Shown: piece by piece, positions 7,686-16,048 of the stretch
Numbering within the stretch: position 1 is the first letter of the stretch
How the letters are laid out: each line of letters starts with the position of its first letter
NCBI GenBank assembly: GCA_023133655.1
Contig: JAGLWB010000419.1
Span: forward strand, 1-32,525
Length of the DNA stretch: 32,525 nt
From: Bacteroidales bacterium
GTDB lineage: Bacteria; Bacteroidota; Bacteroidia; Bacteroidales; JAGONC01
Reading direction: 5' to 3'
Position numbers and translations under genes: made by a program
Notes under the pieces: generated by a model
The model's database searches: none
What the model was told of the DNA's origin: nothing
What the model saw: the letters and a program-made list of their open reading frames with translations, nothing else

Positions 7686-10600
7686 TTATTCTTCAAGGTG
7701 GAAAAGGTAATTATTTAATTTTTTCTTATAAAATGGCTTCAATGAAGGTGGAATTGTCTTTAATAACTCAACCTGTTGAGCGTTTATACTTTTATACTTA
7801 AAAAATTCCTCAGGGTTACTAATTTTTTGGTTTTTTGCTTCTCTTGATTCGCGCTTTTCTTCCTCCTTGCGTTTAAGCTCAGCTTTCTCCGATTGTAAAA
7901 GCCTTGTTAAAATATCTCGCTGCCTCATTAGGGTTTGGTTTGAAATCATTTTATTAACGAGGTCTCTTTCTGTTTTTTCCATATCATCAATCATCTTTCT
8001 GGCATTCCCATCAGCACCTACGCCTTCTTCCTTTAATTGATTTAAATATTTTTGGAACTGATTTCTGATCGCCTCTTGCTCTGCAGCCAAACGAGCAAAT
8101 TGTTCGCTTGTTACCTCCCCTCCGGGTAACCCTGTTTTACCCTTTTTCCCTTTACCGCTTTTCATTTGTTCAAGTTGCTTGTTGAGTTGTTCCTGAAGCT
8201 GTTTCATGGTACTTATTGATGAAGCACCCACGCCGGGGTTCGGACAAGAAGAACCACCGCTTGCCATTTGCGACATTTGTTGTTCCATTTGTTCTAACAC
8301 CTCAGATAGTAAAAGAGCAAGGTTGTTAACCGAGGTCATTACCAGTTGCTGGCTGGTTTTGGCCACAGAGATTCTTCGCTGATCTAACGCTTTTAAGGCT
8401 TTCTCAATATTTATATTTACCTCCCTTAACTCCCTGTTAATAACCGGCTTTACCATCACCTGCCTTTTTCCCAATGCAATCAATGAATCCTCTATCATCT
8501 CCATATCATCTTTGAGCTTTTTTTGATTCTGTATAATTTCGAGGTATTTAGGATCACTTCTTTTCACTACACCAACCCGTCCAATAAGGTCTTCCTGGTC
8601 AAAAGAAACCTGTAATAAATTCTCGAGAATTTCTCTTAGAGCATAAATGTCCTCGCCCAAGCCTTGTGCCTGCATAGCACTCATCATATCAAAAAGCTTA
8701 TTACCGAGTTGTCCCATTTTTTCAGAGGCACTCTTTTGTGATTTGGAAGATTTTCCCTTTTTACCCTCCCGGAGGTTTTCCATGCTGTTATCCAACTCCT
8801 CATCAATGCCGGTTTCTTCGCTTTCGGTATCAAAAAATTTATTGGGTTCTTCCAGGTCATTATTTTTCTCTTGCAGGTCGTCCAGGTCCTCTTTTATCTC
8901 ATCAAACTGCTTTTCAATCTCTTCCTGCTTTTCAATTAAACTATCAAGCTCATTTTTTTTTGAATTCTCTGTTTCATCTGATAATTCGTCCTGTTCTTCT
9001 GCCAGTTTTTCAATTTTTTCAATGGTTTCATTTAACTTCTTTTCCAGCTCCAGGCGCTTGAAAAGTTCCAGGCTTCTGTCAAGCTGCTCTTCTATATCCT
9101 CGCTTGTCCATTTCATCTTTTCAAGCATTTCATTCACTTTGTCCTTATCAATTTCTTCCAACATTTTTTGCAGTTCTTCAAATAACTCTTTCATTTCATC
9201 CGTCATGAGCTCTTCAAAAAGCTCCTCTAACCTCCGTTGTTTTTCAATAATCTCTTCATCTAACTTCTTGTACTGTTGCTCTTTTAGGGATCGCTCACTG
9301 TTTTGTTTCTGAATATTCTCAATTCTGTTTTGCAATTCTGCCTGTTTGTCGAGCAGATCCTGTATTTGTTGTTTTTCCTGCCAACTGATGTCGCTTTTTT
9401 CCATCAATCGTTTTGATAGATCGGTTAATTCTTTTTGTAAGGCTCTTATATCCTTCATAGCACTGCGAAGTTCGTCCTTAATATCTGCATTTGTCTGTTC
9501 AACTGCATCATCAATCTCTTCCAGGCTGGGGATTTTAAAAAACATTTTATGTGACTTGCTTGACTTGCTTCCATTAACCCCATCGTTATCCCATACCTCA
9601 AAATAATACTCAATTTCATCACCAGGCATGGCATCAATGGCCGACATATCAAAAAAATGAAAAAATTGTTGATGGTTTAAAGATTTTCTTATGTCAATCC
9701 GAATATTTTGGGTCTTGGCCGATTTTTTTTCGTTTTGACCTCCCTGATGCTTTTTATAGTTAAATGTTAGCGTTGTAAATCCATAATCATCTTTTATAAC
9801 ACCCCGGAAATAAATCCGGTTTTCAAAAACTGAATCATGATATTCTTCAACAACAATCGTTGGATATTGATCCGGTATAACCTTAATCAAATAAAATAAT
9901 GAGTCATTATTAAGTAAAAATTTGTTTCTTGTTTTTACCGAATAAGCGGTGCTTTGATAAAATGTATCAGAATAATTAAATGCATTTGATTTTTTTTTCT
10001 GCAAGTTAATCACTTGATCGTCTACGCTGAATATCAGGGACTCGGTGTCTCTGGTATAAAAACGCCATGATATAACAGAGCCTTCCGGCACAACAACATC
10101 GCCCATATTTTCCACAACCTCGTCTTCTTTTAATATATATGCGGGATAATCCAATTCTATTTCAAAATTAAGAATGATAGGCTTGGGGAAAACTATTATT
10201 TCATATTCCTTTGTATGAACCTTTCCAGCACTAAGAATAAATTTAGTGTTTCTTTGAATGTTTTTAAACCGGTAGTAGTGAGTTATTTTATTCTCTTTAG
10301 ATAGCCGAAAAGAATTTTCCCCTATAGTAATCATAATATGATCAGGGGTTTCGTCTCCTTCTACCTGAACATTCAATATAAAGTCTTCCTGCTGAATCGC
10401 CTTTAGGCTGTCGTTAATGATTATCAGCTCGAATGGTTTTTCTTTCTCAAAATAATCATAATGTTTAACAATCCTTTCTGTTGGGCCGGTTATTATCCCC
10501 GGTGCGGAAACCAGAATAAGAACAATAACAGCCAGGGGGGGCAAAATATATCTGATATATTTCTTATTTCCTGAAAGATTAATTGCGGATGTAAAAGGAA

Positions 10601-11021
10601 TCGGCTGAAGGGCGCTGATTTTTTGATTTATTCCAGCCTCTATCAACTCCTTGCTATACTCGTTGCCAAGTTTTTTCAAATGAAGAGTATTAAGAAGTTT
10701 ATCATCAATTGCGCTGAAATGATCACCGATTATTTCGGCTGCTTGCTCGTGAGAAATAATTCTCCCAATTTTAAATAATTTAAGCACCGGTATCACGATT
10801 AGCTTCCAAATAATGGCGGCGTTTATTATCAGGTACGCATAAAAAACAATTGTTCTCTCAACAATACCAAAGTGGGCAAAATGCTCAAGTATTATCACCA
10901 GGAGATAGAAAACCATGAGGACGGCCAGGCTATAAATAAACCCTTTTAGTACCAGGTTTTTATAGTACTTCCTAATAAATTCATCAAGCTTCCTGATCAG
11001 TACATTGTAATTATCATCCAT
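7686..11021 (-). CDS. DUF4175 family membrane protein with long charged coiled coil
   Basis: Large membrane-anchored protein (1111 residues) of the Bacteroidota DUF4175 group; no biochemical role is known to me. It has hydrophobic segments near residues 24-46, 53-80 and 155-178, then a beta-rich presumably extracytoplasmic region to about 510. A strongly charged stretch rich in E, K, D and Q follows (roughly 520-760) and should form coiled coils. A Gly/Ser-rich linker (MASGGSSCPNPGVG) and another basic coiled coil end the protein. A longer frame opens at 11081, but the ATG at 11021 is preceded by AGGAAAGAG and the upstream ATG would sit almost at the predicted transcription start. It is the first gene of the operon leading to mnmG. 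The large size and coiled coils suggest a structural or scaffold role, which is only inference. Confidence 0.85.
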   Translation of the reverse strand: MDDNYNVLIRKLDEFIRKYYKNLVLKGFIYSLAVLMVFYLLVIILEHFAHFGIVERTIVFYAYLIINAAIIWKLIVIPVLKLFKIGRIISHEQAAEIIGDHFSAIDDKLLNTLHLKKLGNEYSKELIEAGINQKISALQPIPFTSAINLSGNKKYIRYILPPLAVIVLILVSAPGIITGPTERIVKHYDYFEKEKPFELIIINDSLKAIQQEDFILNVQVEGDETPDHIMITIGENSFRLSKENKITHYYRFKNIQRNTKFILSAGKVHTKEYEIIVFPKPIILNFEIELDYPAYILKEDEVVENMGDVVVPEGSVISWRFYTRDTESLIFSVDDQVINLQKKKSNAFNYSDTFYQSTAYSVKTRNKFLLNNDSLFYLIKVIPDQYPTIVVEEYHDSVFENRIYFRGVIKDDYGFTTLTFNYKKHQGGQNEKKSAKTQNIRIDIRKSLNHQQFFHFFDMSAIDAMPGDEIEYYFEVWDNDGVNGSKSSKSHKMFFKIPSLEEIDDAVEQTNADIKDELRSAMKDIRALQKELTDLSKRLMEKSDISWQEKQQIQDLLDKQAELQNRIENIQKQNSERSLKEQQYKKLDEEIIEKQRRLEELFEELMTDEMKELFEELQKMLEEIDKDKVNEMLEKMKWTSEDIEEQLDRSLELFKRLELEKKLNETIEKIEKLAEEQDELSDETENSKKNELDSLIEKQEEIEKQFDEIKEDLDDLQEKNNDLEEPNKFFDTESEETGIDEELDNSMENLREGKKGKSSKSQKSASEKMGQLGNKLFDMMSAMQAQGLGEDIYALREILENLLQVSFDQEDLIGRVGVVKRSDPKYLEIIQNQKKLKDDMEMIEDSLIALGKRQVMVKPVINRELREVNINIEKALKALDQRRISVAKTSQQLVMTSVNNLALLLSEVLEQMEQQMSQMASGGSSCPNPGVGASSISTMKQLQEQLNKQLEQMKSGKGKKGKTGLPGGEVTSEQFARLAAEQEAIRNQFQKYLNQLKEEGVGADGNARKMIDDMEKTERDLVNKMISNQTLMRQRDILTRLLQSEKAELKRKEEEKRESREAKNQKISNPEEFFKYKSINAQQVELLKTIPPSLKPFYKKKLNNYLFHLEE

Positions 11022-11085
11022 CTCTTTCCTAACAACGATTATTGTGTCTGTTTGGTGCCCGCTCACATAATAAAACACCAATTGA

Positions 11086-11116
11086 CAAAGTTACAAACAA
11101 AAGCCTTCATACCAAT
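11086..11116 (-). promoter_or_regulatory. Bacteroidota-type promoter for the DUF4175-ybeY-mnmG operon
   Basis: On the minus strand ATTG (11113-11116) is followed by 19 nt and then TAACTTTG (11086-11093). This matches the Bacteroidota primary-sigma promoter form TTTG - about 19 nt - TAnnTTTG with one mismatch in the -33 box. The transcript would begin near 11080, which supports the downstream ATG at 11021 as the start of the DUF4175 gene. Confidence 0.7.
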
Positions 11117-11196
11117 AATTATGATACACCCATCTATTCAATACTTCATTTCCGGGGTGGTATACAATCCCATTAATACCCTTCTTTGTTCATCAA

Positions 11197-11346
11197 TGCA
11201 CCCCCTCTAACTCCTCCGCCAGCTGGCGGAGAGAACAGCGCTTACCAGTTATCTTCATAGCTCAGCCCTTCCCTTTCCGCCTCAGGCGGAGAGAAGGGGC
11301 TGGGGTTGAGGTGCATTAAAAATAAGGGGCCGGGGGATGAGGTGCA
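11197..11346. repeat. GC-rich palindromic repeat cluster (MITE/REP-like)
   Basis: An island of GC-rich sequence in AT-rich intergenic DNA. It begins with TGCACC (11197-11202) and has GGTGCA at 11310-11315 and again at 11341-11346, giving inverted ends. Inside are an 18-bp perfect palindrome CTCCGCCAGCTGGCGGAG (11214-11231) and a long imperfect hairpin at 11263-11301 centred on TCCGCCTCAGGCGGA. The right end is duplicated: two direct units of about 29 bp (11294-11322 and 11324-11353) differ at a few bases. No open frame runs through it. It resembles dispersed non-coding repeats of Bacteroidota genomes; mobility is an inference. Confidence 0.65.
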
Positions 11347-11347
11347 T

Positions 11348-11377
11348 AAAAATGGGGAGACAAAAACGCCTCCCCAT
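11348..11377 (-). terminator. Intrinsic terminator of the MacAB-like operon
   Basis: On the minus strand an 8-bp perfect stem ATGGGGAG / CTCCCCAT (11370-11377 with 11352-11359) encloses a 10-nt loop and is followed directly by a run of T (A-run 11348-11352 on the + strand). It lies about 60 bp after the stop of the membrane-fusion protein gene, the last gene of the leftward operon starting at 15832. Confidence 0.75.
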
Positions 11378-11438
11378 CTGCTAACCTAAAAATATGAAAA
11401 CAACAAAAACAGAATTAACTTCCGTCTCATTTCAATTA

Positions 11439-12533
11439 CTAACGCATAGGTCCCTTATTTATTTTGATTTTATCTGTTGATTTCAGTCCTGAAATTATTT
11501 CAATATTAATTCCATCCGACAAACCCGTTTCAATGTACCTTTTTTCATACTGCTGAGGTGACGTTTCAACTTCCACGTAAGCCGAATCGTTCTCACCAAA
11601 TTGAAGCAGGCTTTCCGGGATAGCCATTACGCTATCTTGTCGTGCAAGAACTATATCAGCATTAGCACTATATCCGGCCCTGATAAATGATAACTCTTTA
11701 AGTGTAACATTTGCTCTGATTTCAAACTGAATGGCGCCGTTTTCTTCTTTGCCTTTTGGGGAAATATGCTCCAGCGATGCCTGAAAAGTATCATCCTCGA
11801 GGGCCCCAATTGACAAGATCAAATTCATTCCTTCTTTGATTTTACCAACTTCGGTTTCATCAATATTGCCTTTAAAGATCATTTCCCCCATATTAGCAAT
11901 AGAGGCAATGGTTGTGCCATCATTGAACGTATTACTTTCAATAACAGAATTTCCTTCTTCAACAGGCACATCAAGCACGGTTCCTTCGATGGTTGAACGG
12001 ATAAGGGTATTGGTCTCTTTTCCGGTTTCTTTTGTTTGTCCTTCCCGAATTAAAAACAGGTTATTTTGTGCTGCCTCCAATTCTTCAAGTGAAGTAAGAT
12101 ATTCAAGTTCATAAATTTCAAAGTCATTTCTGGGAATAATATTTTGTTCAAAAAGCTTCTTTTGCCGCTCATAGGTTCTCTTTGTGTTTTCAAGACCAAT
12201 TTTTGCCCGGTTAAGTCGCGATTCGGCATTGTTCAGACTAACCATATTCGGAATAATTCTGATCTTAGCGATAATATCTCCCTTCTTAACCAGCTGACCC
12301 GGTTCAACATACAATTCCTGAATTATTCCGGAAACTTTTGGCTTGATCTCAATTTCTTTCCGCGGTACAACAGATCCCGTGGCTACCGTTTTTTTAATGA
12401 TGTTCACCACAATTGGTGTTGACGTTTCGTAAACAACCGGTTCGGCTTTCGATTTGTTGTATAGGAAATAAATTGTCCCCGCAAAAACGACAATAATTAT
12501 CACTGCTAACAAAATTTTTAATGCTTTTTTCAT
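11439..12533 (-). CDS. Periplasmic adaptor (membrane fusion protein, HlyD/MacA-like)
   Basis: Adaptor subunit of a tripartite exporter, bridging inner-membrane permeases to an outer-membrane channel. The 364-residue protein begins with a signal anchor (MKKALKILLAVIIIVVFAGT). A lipoyl/barrel-sandwich half (VSGIIQELYVEPGQLVKKGDIIAKI) follows near residues 70-95, then an alpha-helical hairpin of about 70 residues, the second lipoyl half (STIEGTVLDVPVEEGNSV) and beta-barrel domains. The two glycine-containing half motifs and the hairpin between them are diagnostic of the family. It is the last gene of an operon with two MacB-type permeases and one ATPase, so it should be the MacA-equivalent of this pump. 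The exported substrate cannot be deduced, and no TolC-like gene is in the window. Confidence 0.93.
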   Translation of the reverse strand: MKKALKILLAVIIIVVFAGTIYFLYNKSKAEPVVYETSTPIVVNIIKKTVATGSVVPRKEIEIKPKVSGIIQELYVEPGQLVKKGDIIAKIRIIPNMVSLNNAESRLNRAKIGLENTKRTYERQKKLFEQNIIPRNDFEIYELEYLTSLEELEAAQNNLFLIREGQTKETGKETNTLIRSTIEGTVLDVPVEEGNSVIESNTFNDGTTIASIANMGEMIFKGNIDETEVGKIKEGMNLILSIGALEDDTFQASLEHISPKGKEENGAIQFEIRANVTLKELSFIRAGYSANADIVLARQDSVMAIPESLLQFGENDSAYVEVETSPQQYEKRYIETGLSDGINIEIISGLKSTDKIKINKGPMR

Positions 12534-12576
12534 CTTTTATCTTTCGTTTTTCGTTTTTCTTCTTTCTTCTTTCGCA

Positions 12577-13839
12577 CTACTCATCCCTCAACGCCTCAAT
12601 TGGTCTAATCTTCACCGCTCTCCTGGCTGGAATAAATCCGGCAAAAACACCAGCGATAACCAATATAATCAGGGCGGTTATTGCTGCATTAAAATCCACC
12701 TCAGGGTTAACAAACATTTCATTGTTAGCGCCCGATTTAACTAACAAATAATTTACACCTTCGATAACCCCAACACCAATAACCAGTCCAATATAACCGG
12801 ATATGGTTGTAAGAAAGACCGATTCAATAATAATCTGACTCATTATATTCCATGGTGTTGCACCAATTGAGCGTTGAATGCCAATTTCTCTTGTTCTTTC
12901 CTTAACAATAATTAACATAATATTACTAACACCCACTACTCCGGCAAATAACGTTCCAACGCCAACAATCCAAATCAAAATCTCAATTCCATTAAACAAT
13001 CCTTTCATTTTTTTGAATTCCTCATCCAGGTTAAACGAACCAAAGGCCCGGTCATCGTCCGGGTGAATGCTGTGCCGGCTAGCCAATATTTCTTTGGCTT
13101 TTTCTTCCACAACCGACGCAGGTACGTCGTCCTTGGCTGTTATAGAATACCAACCAACAACATCTCCGTAATTATATGTTTTTTGAAGTGTAGTAAACGG
13201 TAAAAATATCGTTTGGTTTTCCCTGTCAGCACCCTGATCTGATCGCCTGGATTGGAAAACACCGACAACCTTAAAATAAACGCCTTGAATGCGGATGTAT
13301 TCGCCAATGGGAGCCTCATCAGGTTCAAACAAGTCATGAACAACCCGGACACCAATTACAGCTACTTTTCTTTTATGCTTGATATCTAATTTATTCAAAA
13401 ACCTTCCCTTGTTAATAGTCACCGGGCTAATGATATTAATTGCCGGATAATCACCAGAAATCGAATAGGCACCTGTTCTCAGGCCCCTTATTACATTGTT
13501 GTTTCCCTGTCCTCCCCATCCTTGTATTCTGGGAGCAATCATATCAATTTCGGGAATTTCTCTTAATAATGCCTCTGTATCGCTGTTGCGGAAGTTAAAA
13601 TACCTGCCTCTTGGAAAACCTTTATGGGGAATGGTTGTTTTACGGGTCCAGATAAACACACTATTAGTGGCCATATCACCAAAATCAGCAACCACAGAAT
13701 TGTGTAGTCCCGACCCTGATCCTAACATAATCACCAATAAGAAAATACCCCAGAAGACGCCAAAAGCAGTGAAGAAAGTACGTAACTTATTTTTCTTCAG
13801 GGTTATGAAAATTTCTCGCCAGCGATCAAGGTCAAACAT
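12577..13839 (-). CDS. ABC transporter permease, FtsX/MacB type (second permease)
   Basis: Inner-membrane permease of 420 residues. An N-terminal segment (KKNKLRTFFTAFGVFWGIFLLVIMLGSG) contains the first membrane helix. It is followed by a MacB_PCD-type periplasmic domain of about 220 residues, then three membrane helices in the FtsX domain, including GVVGVSNIMLIIVKERTREIGIQRSIGA, the conserved coupling region, and a C-terminus ending PARRAVKIRPIEALRDE. It is a paralogue of the neighbouring permease with the same length and ends, so the two probably form a heterodimer served by the single ATPase upstream. It lies 34 bp after that permease and 43 bp before the adaptor. Members of this group export macrolides, peptides or lipoproteins, or act as mechanotransmission machines. 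Confidence 0.93.
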   Translation of the reverse strand: MFDLDRWREIFITLKKNKLRTFFTAFGVFWGIFLLVIMLGSGSGLHNSVVADFGDMATNSVFIWTRKTTIPHKGFPRGRYFNFRNSDTEALLREIPEIDMIAPRIQGWGGQGNNNVIRGLRTGAYSISGDYPAINIISPVTINKGRFLNKLDIKHKRKVAVIGVRVVHDLFEPDEAPIGEYIRIQGVYFKVVGVFQSRRSDQGADRENQTIFLPFTTLQKTYNYGDVVGWYSITAKDDVPASVVEEKAKEILASRHSIHPDDDRAFGSFNLDEEFKKMKGLFNGIEILIWIVGVGTLFAGVVGVSNIMLIIVKERTREIGIQRSIGATPWNIMSQIIIESVFLTTISGYIGLVIGVGVIEGVNYLLVKSGANNEMFVNPEVDFNAAITALIILVIAGVFAGFIPARRAVKIRPIEALRDE

Positions 13840-13873
13840 AATTAATTATCTTATTGCTTCGTTTTCTAATTTA

Positions 13874-15106
13874 TTACTCGTCTCTTAGCGCTATAACGGG
13901 TTTAATGGATGCTGCTTTCCGGGCCGGTATAAACCCAGCAATGGTACCAGCCGCAATCAAAATCAGGGTAGCGCTGAGAGCCACCATCAAGTCTACTTCG
14001 GGGTTTTTGAAAAAATTGCGCGACTCATTAAAAAGTGGCGAAACAAGTTCAAGCAAACCAACACCCATAACAAGTCCCAGGTATCCGGCAAAAGCAGTTA
14101 TCAATATCGATTCTCTAAGGATCATTCCAATAATAGAGTTTGGTGTAGCCCCCATTGATTTCCGAATACCAATTTCCTTTTTTCTTTCTTTCACAACCAC
14201 AACCATAATATTACTAACACCTACAACACCTGCAATCAGCGTACCCACACCAATTACCCAAATAAACAGGCGTATTCCCGCAAAAAGGTTAAGAAATTTT
14301 TTATAGTTTTCCAGGGCATTCCAAATAAAAATTGCGCGCAGATCTTCCGGGTCAAATTTGTGCCTTTGAGCCAGGTCTTCCCTAATTTCATCTACGGTGA
14401 TATTACTCTGGGCTACTGTGGCATCGCCAAGTGTTAATGAAATCTGGTTAACCTTATTCCCCCTGTTAAATATGCGTTGTGCTGTAGAAATTGGAATGTA
14501 TACCCTGGTCATATCTCTTTCACTCCCCGGGTCGGTAAAAACACCAACTACTTTAAACGGGATACCTGCAACTTTAATGTATTTGTTGATAGCCTGCTCA
14601 CCTTTAAAAAGTTCTTTTTCAACAATTTCACCTATTACAACAGATTTTCTAAATTCATCAACGTCAATATCGTTCAAAAAACGACCCTTTATTACTTCAA
14701 GGCTCTCCAGGTATCCATAGTCGGGATGGCAAGCAAATATATCGTACGTGGCATGATCATTATTATAAGATATGGTAGTATTTTCCCAAATGGTAAATCT
14801 TGATGAAATATGCTCTTTGTAATTAACTTTCTTTATTGCTTCGTAATCCTGATTTGTAAACTGAATTCTTCTTCCTGGTTTTAATCCCTTATAGGGCTTA
14901 CTTGTTTGCCCACTATTAACCCATATACTATTTACAGCATCTCCTTTAAATTCTTCCTGTACGCCATTTTCCAGCCCATTACCAGACCCCAACAAGATAA
15001 TAAGCATAAATATACCCCAGGCAACACTAAAACCGGTTAGAAAGGTTCTGAGCTTATTTTTACTAATTGTATTAAAAATTTCCTGCCATTTATCTATATC
15101 GAACAT
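13874..15106 (-). CDS. ABC transporter permease, FtsX/MacB type (first permease)
   Basis: 410-residue inner-membrane permease with the same plan as its neighbour: a first membrane helix after SKNKLRTFLTGFSVAWGIFMLIILLGSG, a MacB_PCD-like periplasmic domain, and an FtsX core with GVVGVSNIMVVVVKERKKEIGIRKSMGA and a C-terminal PARKAASIKPVIALRDE. It starts 12 bp after the ATPase gene ends, so translation is probably coupled. Both permeases lack a fused nucleotide-binding domain, unlike E. coli MacB, and must rely on the separate ATPase. Regulators (two-component genes) often accompany such operons in Bacteroidota but none is adjacent here. Confidence 0.93.
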   Translation of the reverse strand: MFDIDKWQEIFNTISKNKLRTFLTGFSVAWGIFMLIILLGSGNGLENGVQEEFKGDAVNSIWVNSGQTSKPYKGLKPGRRIQFTNQDYEAIKKVNYKEHISSRFTIWENTTISYNNDHATYDIFACHPDYGYLESLEVIKGRFLNDIDVDEFRKSVVIGEIVEKELFKGEQAINKYIKVAGIPFKVVGVFTDPGSERDMTRVYIPISTAQRIFNRGNKVNQISLTLGDATVAQSNITVDEIREDLAQRHKFDPEDLRAIFIWNALENYKKFLNLFAGIRLFIWVIGVGTLIAGVVGVSNIMVVVVKERKKEIGIRKSMGATPNSIIGMILRESILITAFAGYLGLVMGVGLLELVSPLFNESRNFFKNPEVDLMVALSATLILIAAGTIAGFIPARKAASIKPVIALRDE

Positions 15107-15118
15107 AGTCCTTTCTCA

Positions 15119-15832
15119 TTAATTCACATTCGCAGGAGATAATTTTTTGTGCTTATTTCCATTTAATTCATTTTTTACGATCAATCCATCATGCAACCGT
15201 ATAATTCGGTCTGTCATATGTGCAATATCATCTTCGTGTGTTACAATCAATACTGTTATACCGGATTGATTGACTTCTTTAATCTGTTCCATAACCTCAT
15301 AGGATGTTTTGGAATCAAGTGCACCTGTGGGTTCATCTGCCAGAATAATCTTTGGCCTGGAAACCAGTGCTCTGGCTATGGCTATCCGCTGCTGTTGCCC
15401 GCCAGATAATTCACTTGGTAAATGATCGGCCCACTCTTTCAGGCCCATTTTCTCTAATATTTCAAGAGCCATAGCGTTTCTTTTTTTTCGACTGATCTTT
15501 TTATAATAAAGAGGCAGGGCAACATTTTCCACAGCATTCTTAAAAGAAATAAGATTAAACGATTGAAAAACAAACCCAATGTGGCTATTTCTAAACTGAG
15601 CTGCTTTTTTTTCGCTCATATTTTTGATCGGTTTTCCTTCCAGATTATAGATTCCTTCATCATAACCATCCAGCATGCCGATAATATTCAGCAGGGTTGA
15701 TTTGCCCGAACCAGACGAACCCATAATGGCTACCAGCTCCCCTTTTTGTATTTCCAGATCAATCCCTTTCAGTACATGAAGATTATTGAATCCCATAATG
15801 TACGACTTGTGAATACTTTGTAGCGATATCAT
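15119..15832 (-). CDS. ABC transporter ATPase, LolD/MacB type
   Basis: Nucleotide-binding subunit that powers the two downstream FtsX-type permeases. The Walker A motif is GSSGSGKST, the Q-loop region FVFQSFNLI, the ABC signature LSGGQQQRIAIARAL, Walker B IILADEPTGALD and the H-loop VTHE; all are intact. The 237-residue length with an LNIIGMLD region is typical of the LolD/MacB/Salx subgroup. In-frame ATGs exist at 15838 and 15832 and the frame reaches 15853; I chose the one giving MISLQSIHKSYIMG because this matches where relatives begin. It is the first gene of the leftward exporter operon that ends with a terminator at 11.35 kb. Confidence 0.93.
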   Translation of the reverse strand: MISLQSIHKSYIMGFNNLHVLKGIDLEIQKGELVAIMGSSGSGKSTLLNIIGMLDGYDEGIYNLEGKPIKNMSEKKAAQFRNSHIGFVFQSFNLISFKNAVENVALPLYYKKISRKKRNAMALEILEKMGLKEWADHLPSELSGGQQQRIAIARALVSRPKIILADEPTGALDSKTSYEVMEQIKEVNQSGITVLIVTHEDDIAHMTDRIIRLHDGLIVKNELNGNKHKKLSPANVN

Positions 15833-16048
15833 AGTCATAAATAAATAAAACAATAAAATTATTTAAGCAATCATAAAGAAACGCATTTTTCATGCCAAGG
15901 TACATAACTAACTTTATACCAATAGAGTAATATAAGATAGATTAATTATTTTTCAACTAATTATGTTCGAAAATTAAACAGACTGTGTTCATAAACGATC
16001 AGGTAGTAGGGTTATAAATTGTCGGTTATGGTGTGCAGTGGAAAAAAA

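Noticed and set aside
8647-9312. 221-codon open frame antisense to the DUF4175 gene
   Set aside because: Almost entirely Ser/Phe, the expected mirror of the Glu/Lys-rich coiled coil on the other strand.
15895-15923. Possible promoter of the exporter operon (ATTG and TACCTTGG)
   Set aside because: The -7 box has a mismatch in its most conserved part and the spacer is only 17 nt.
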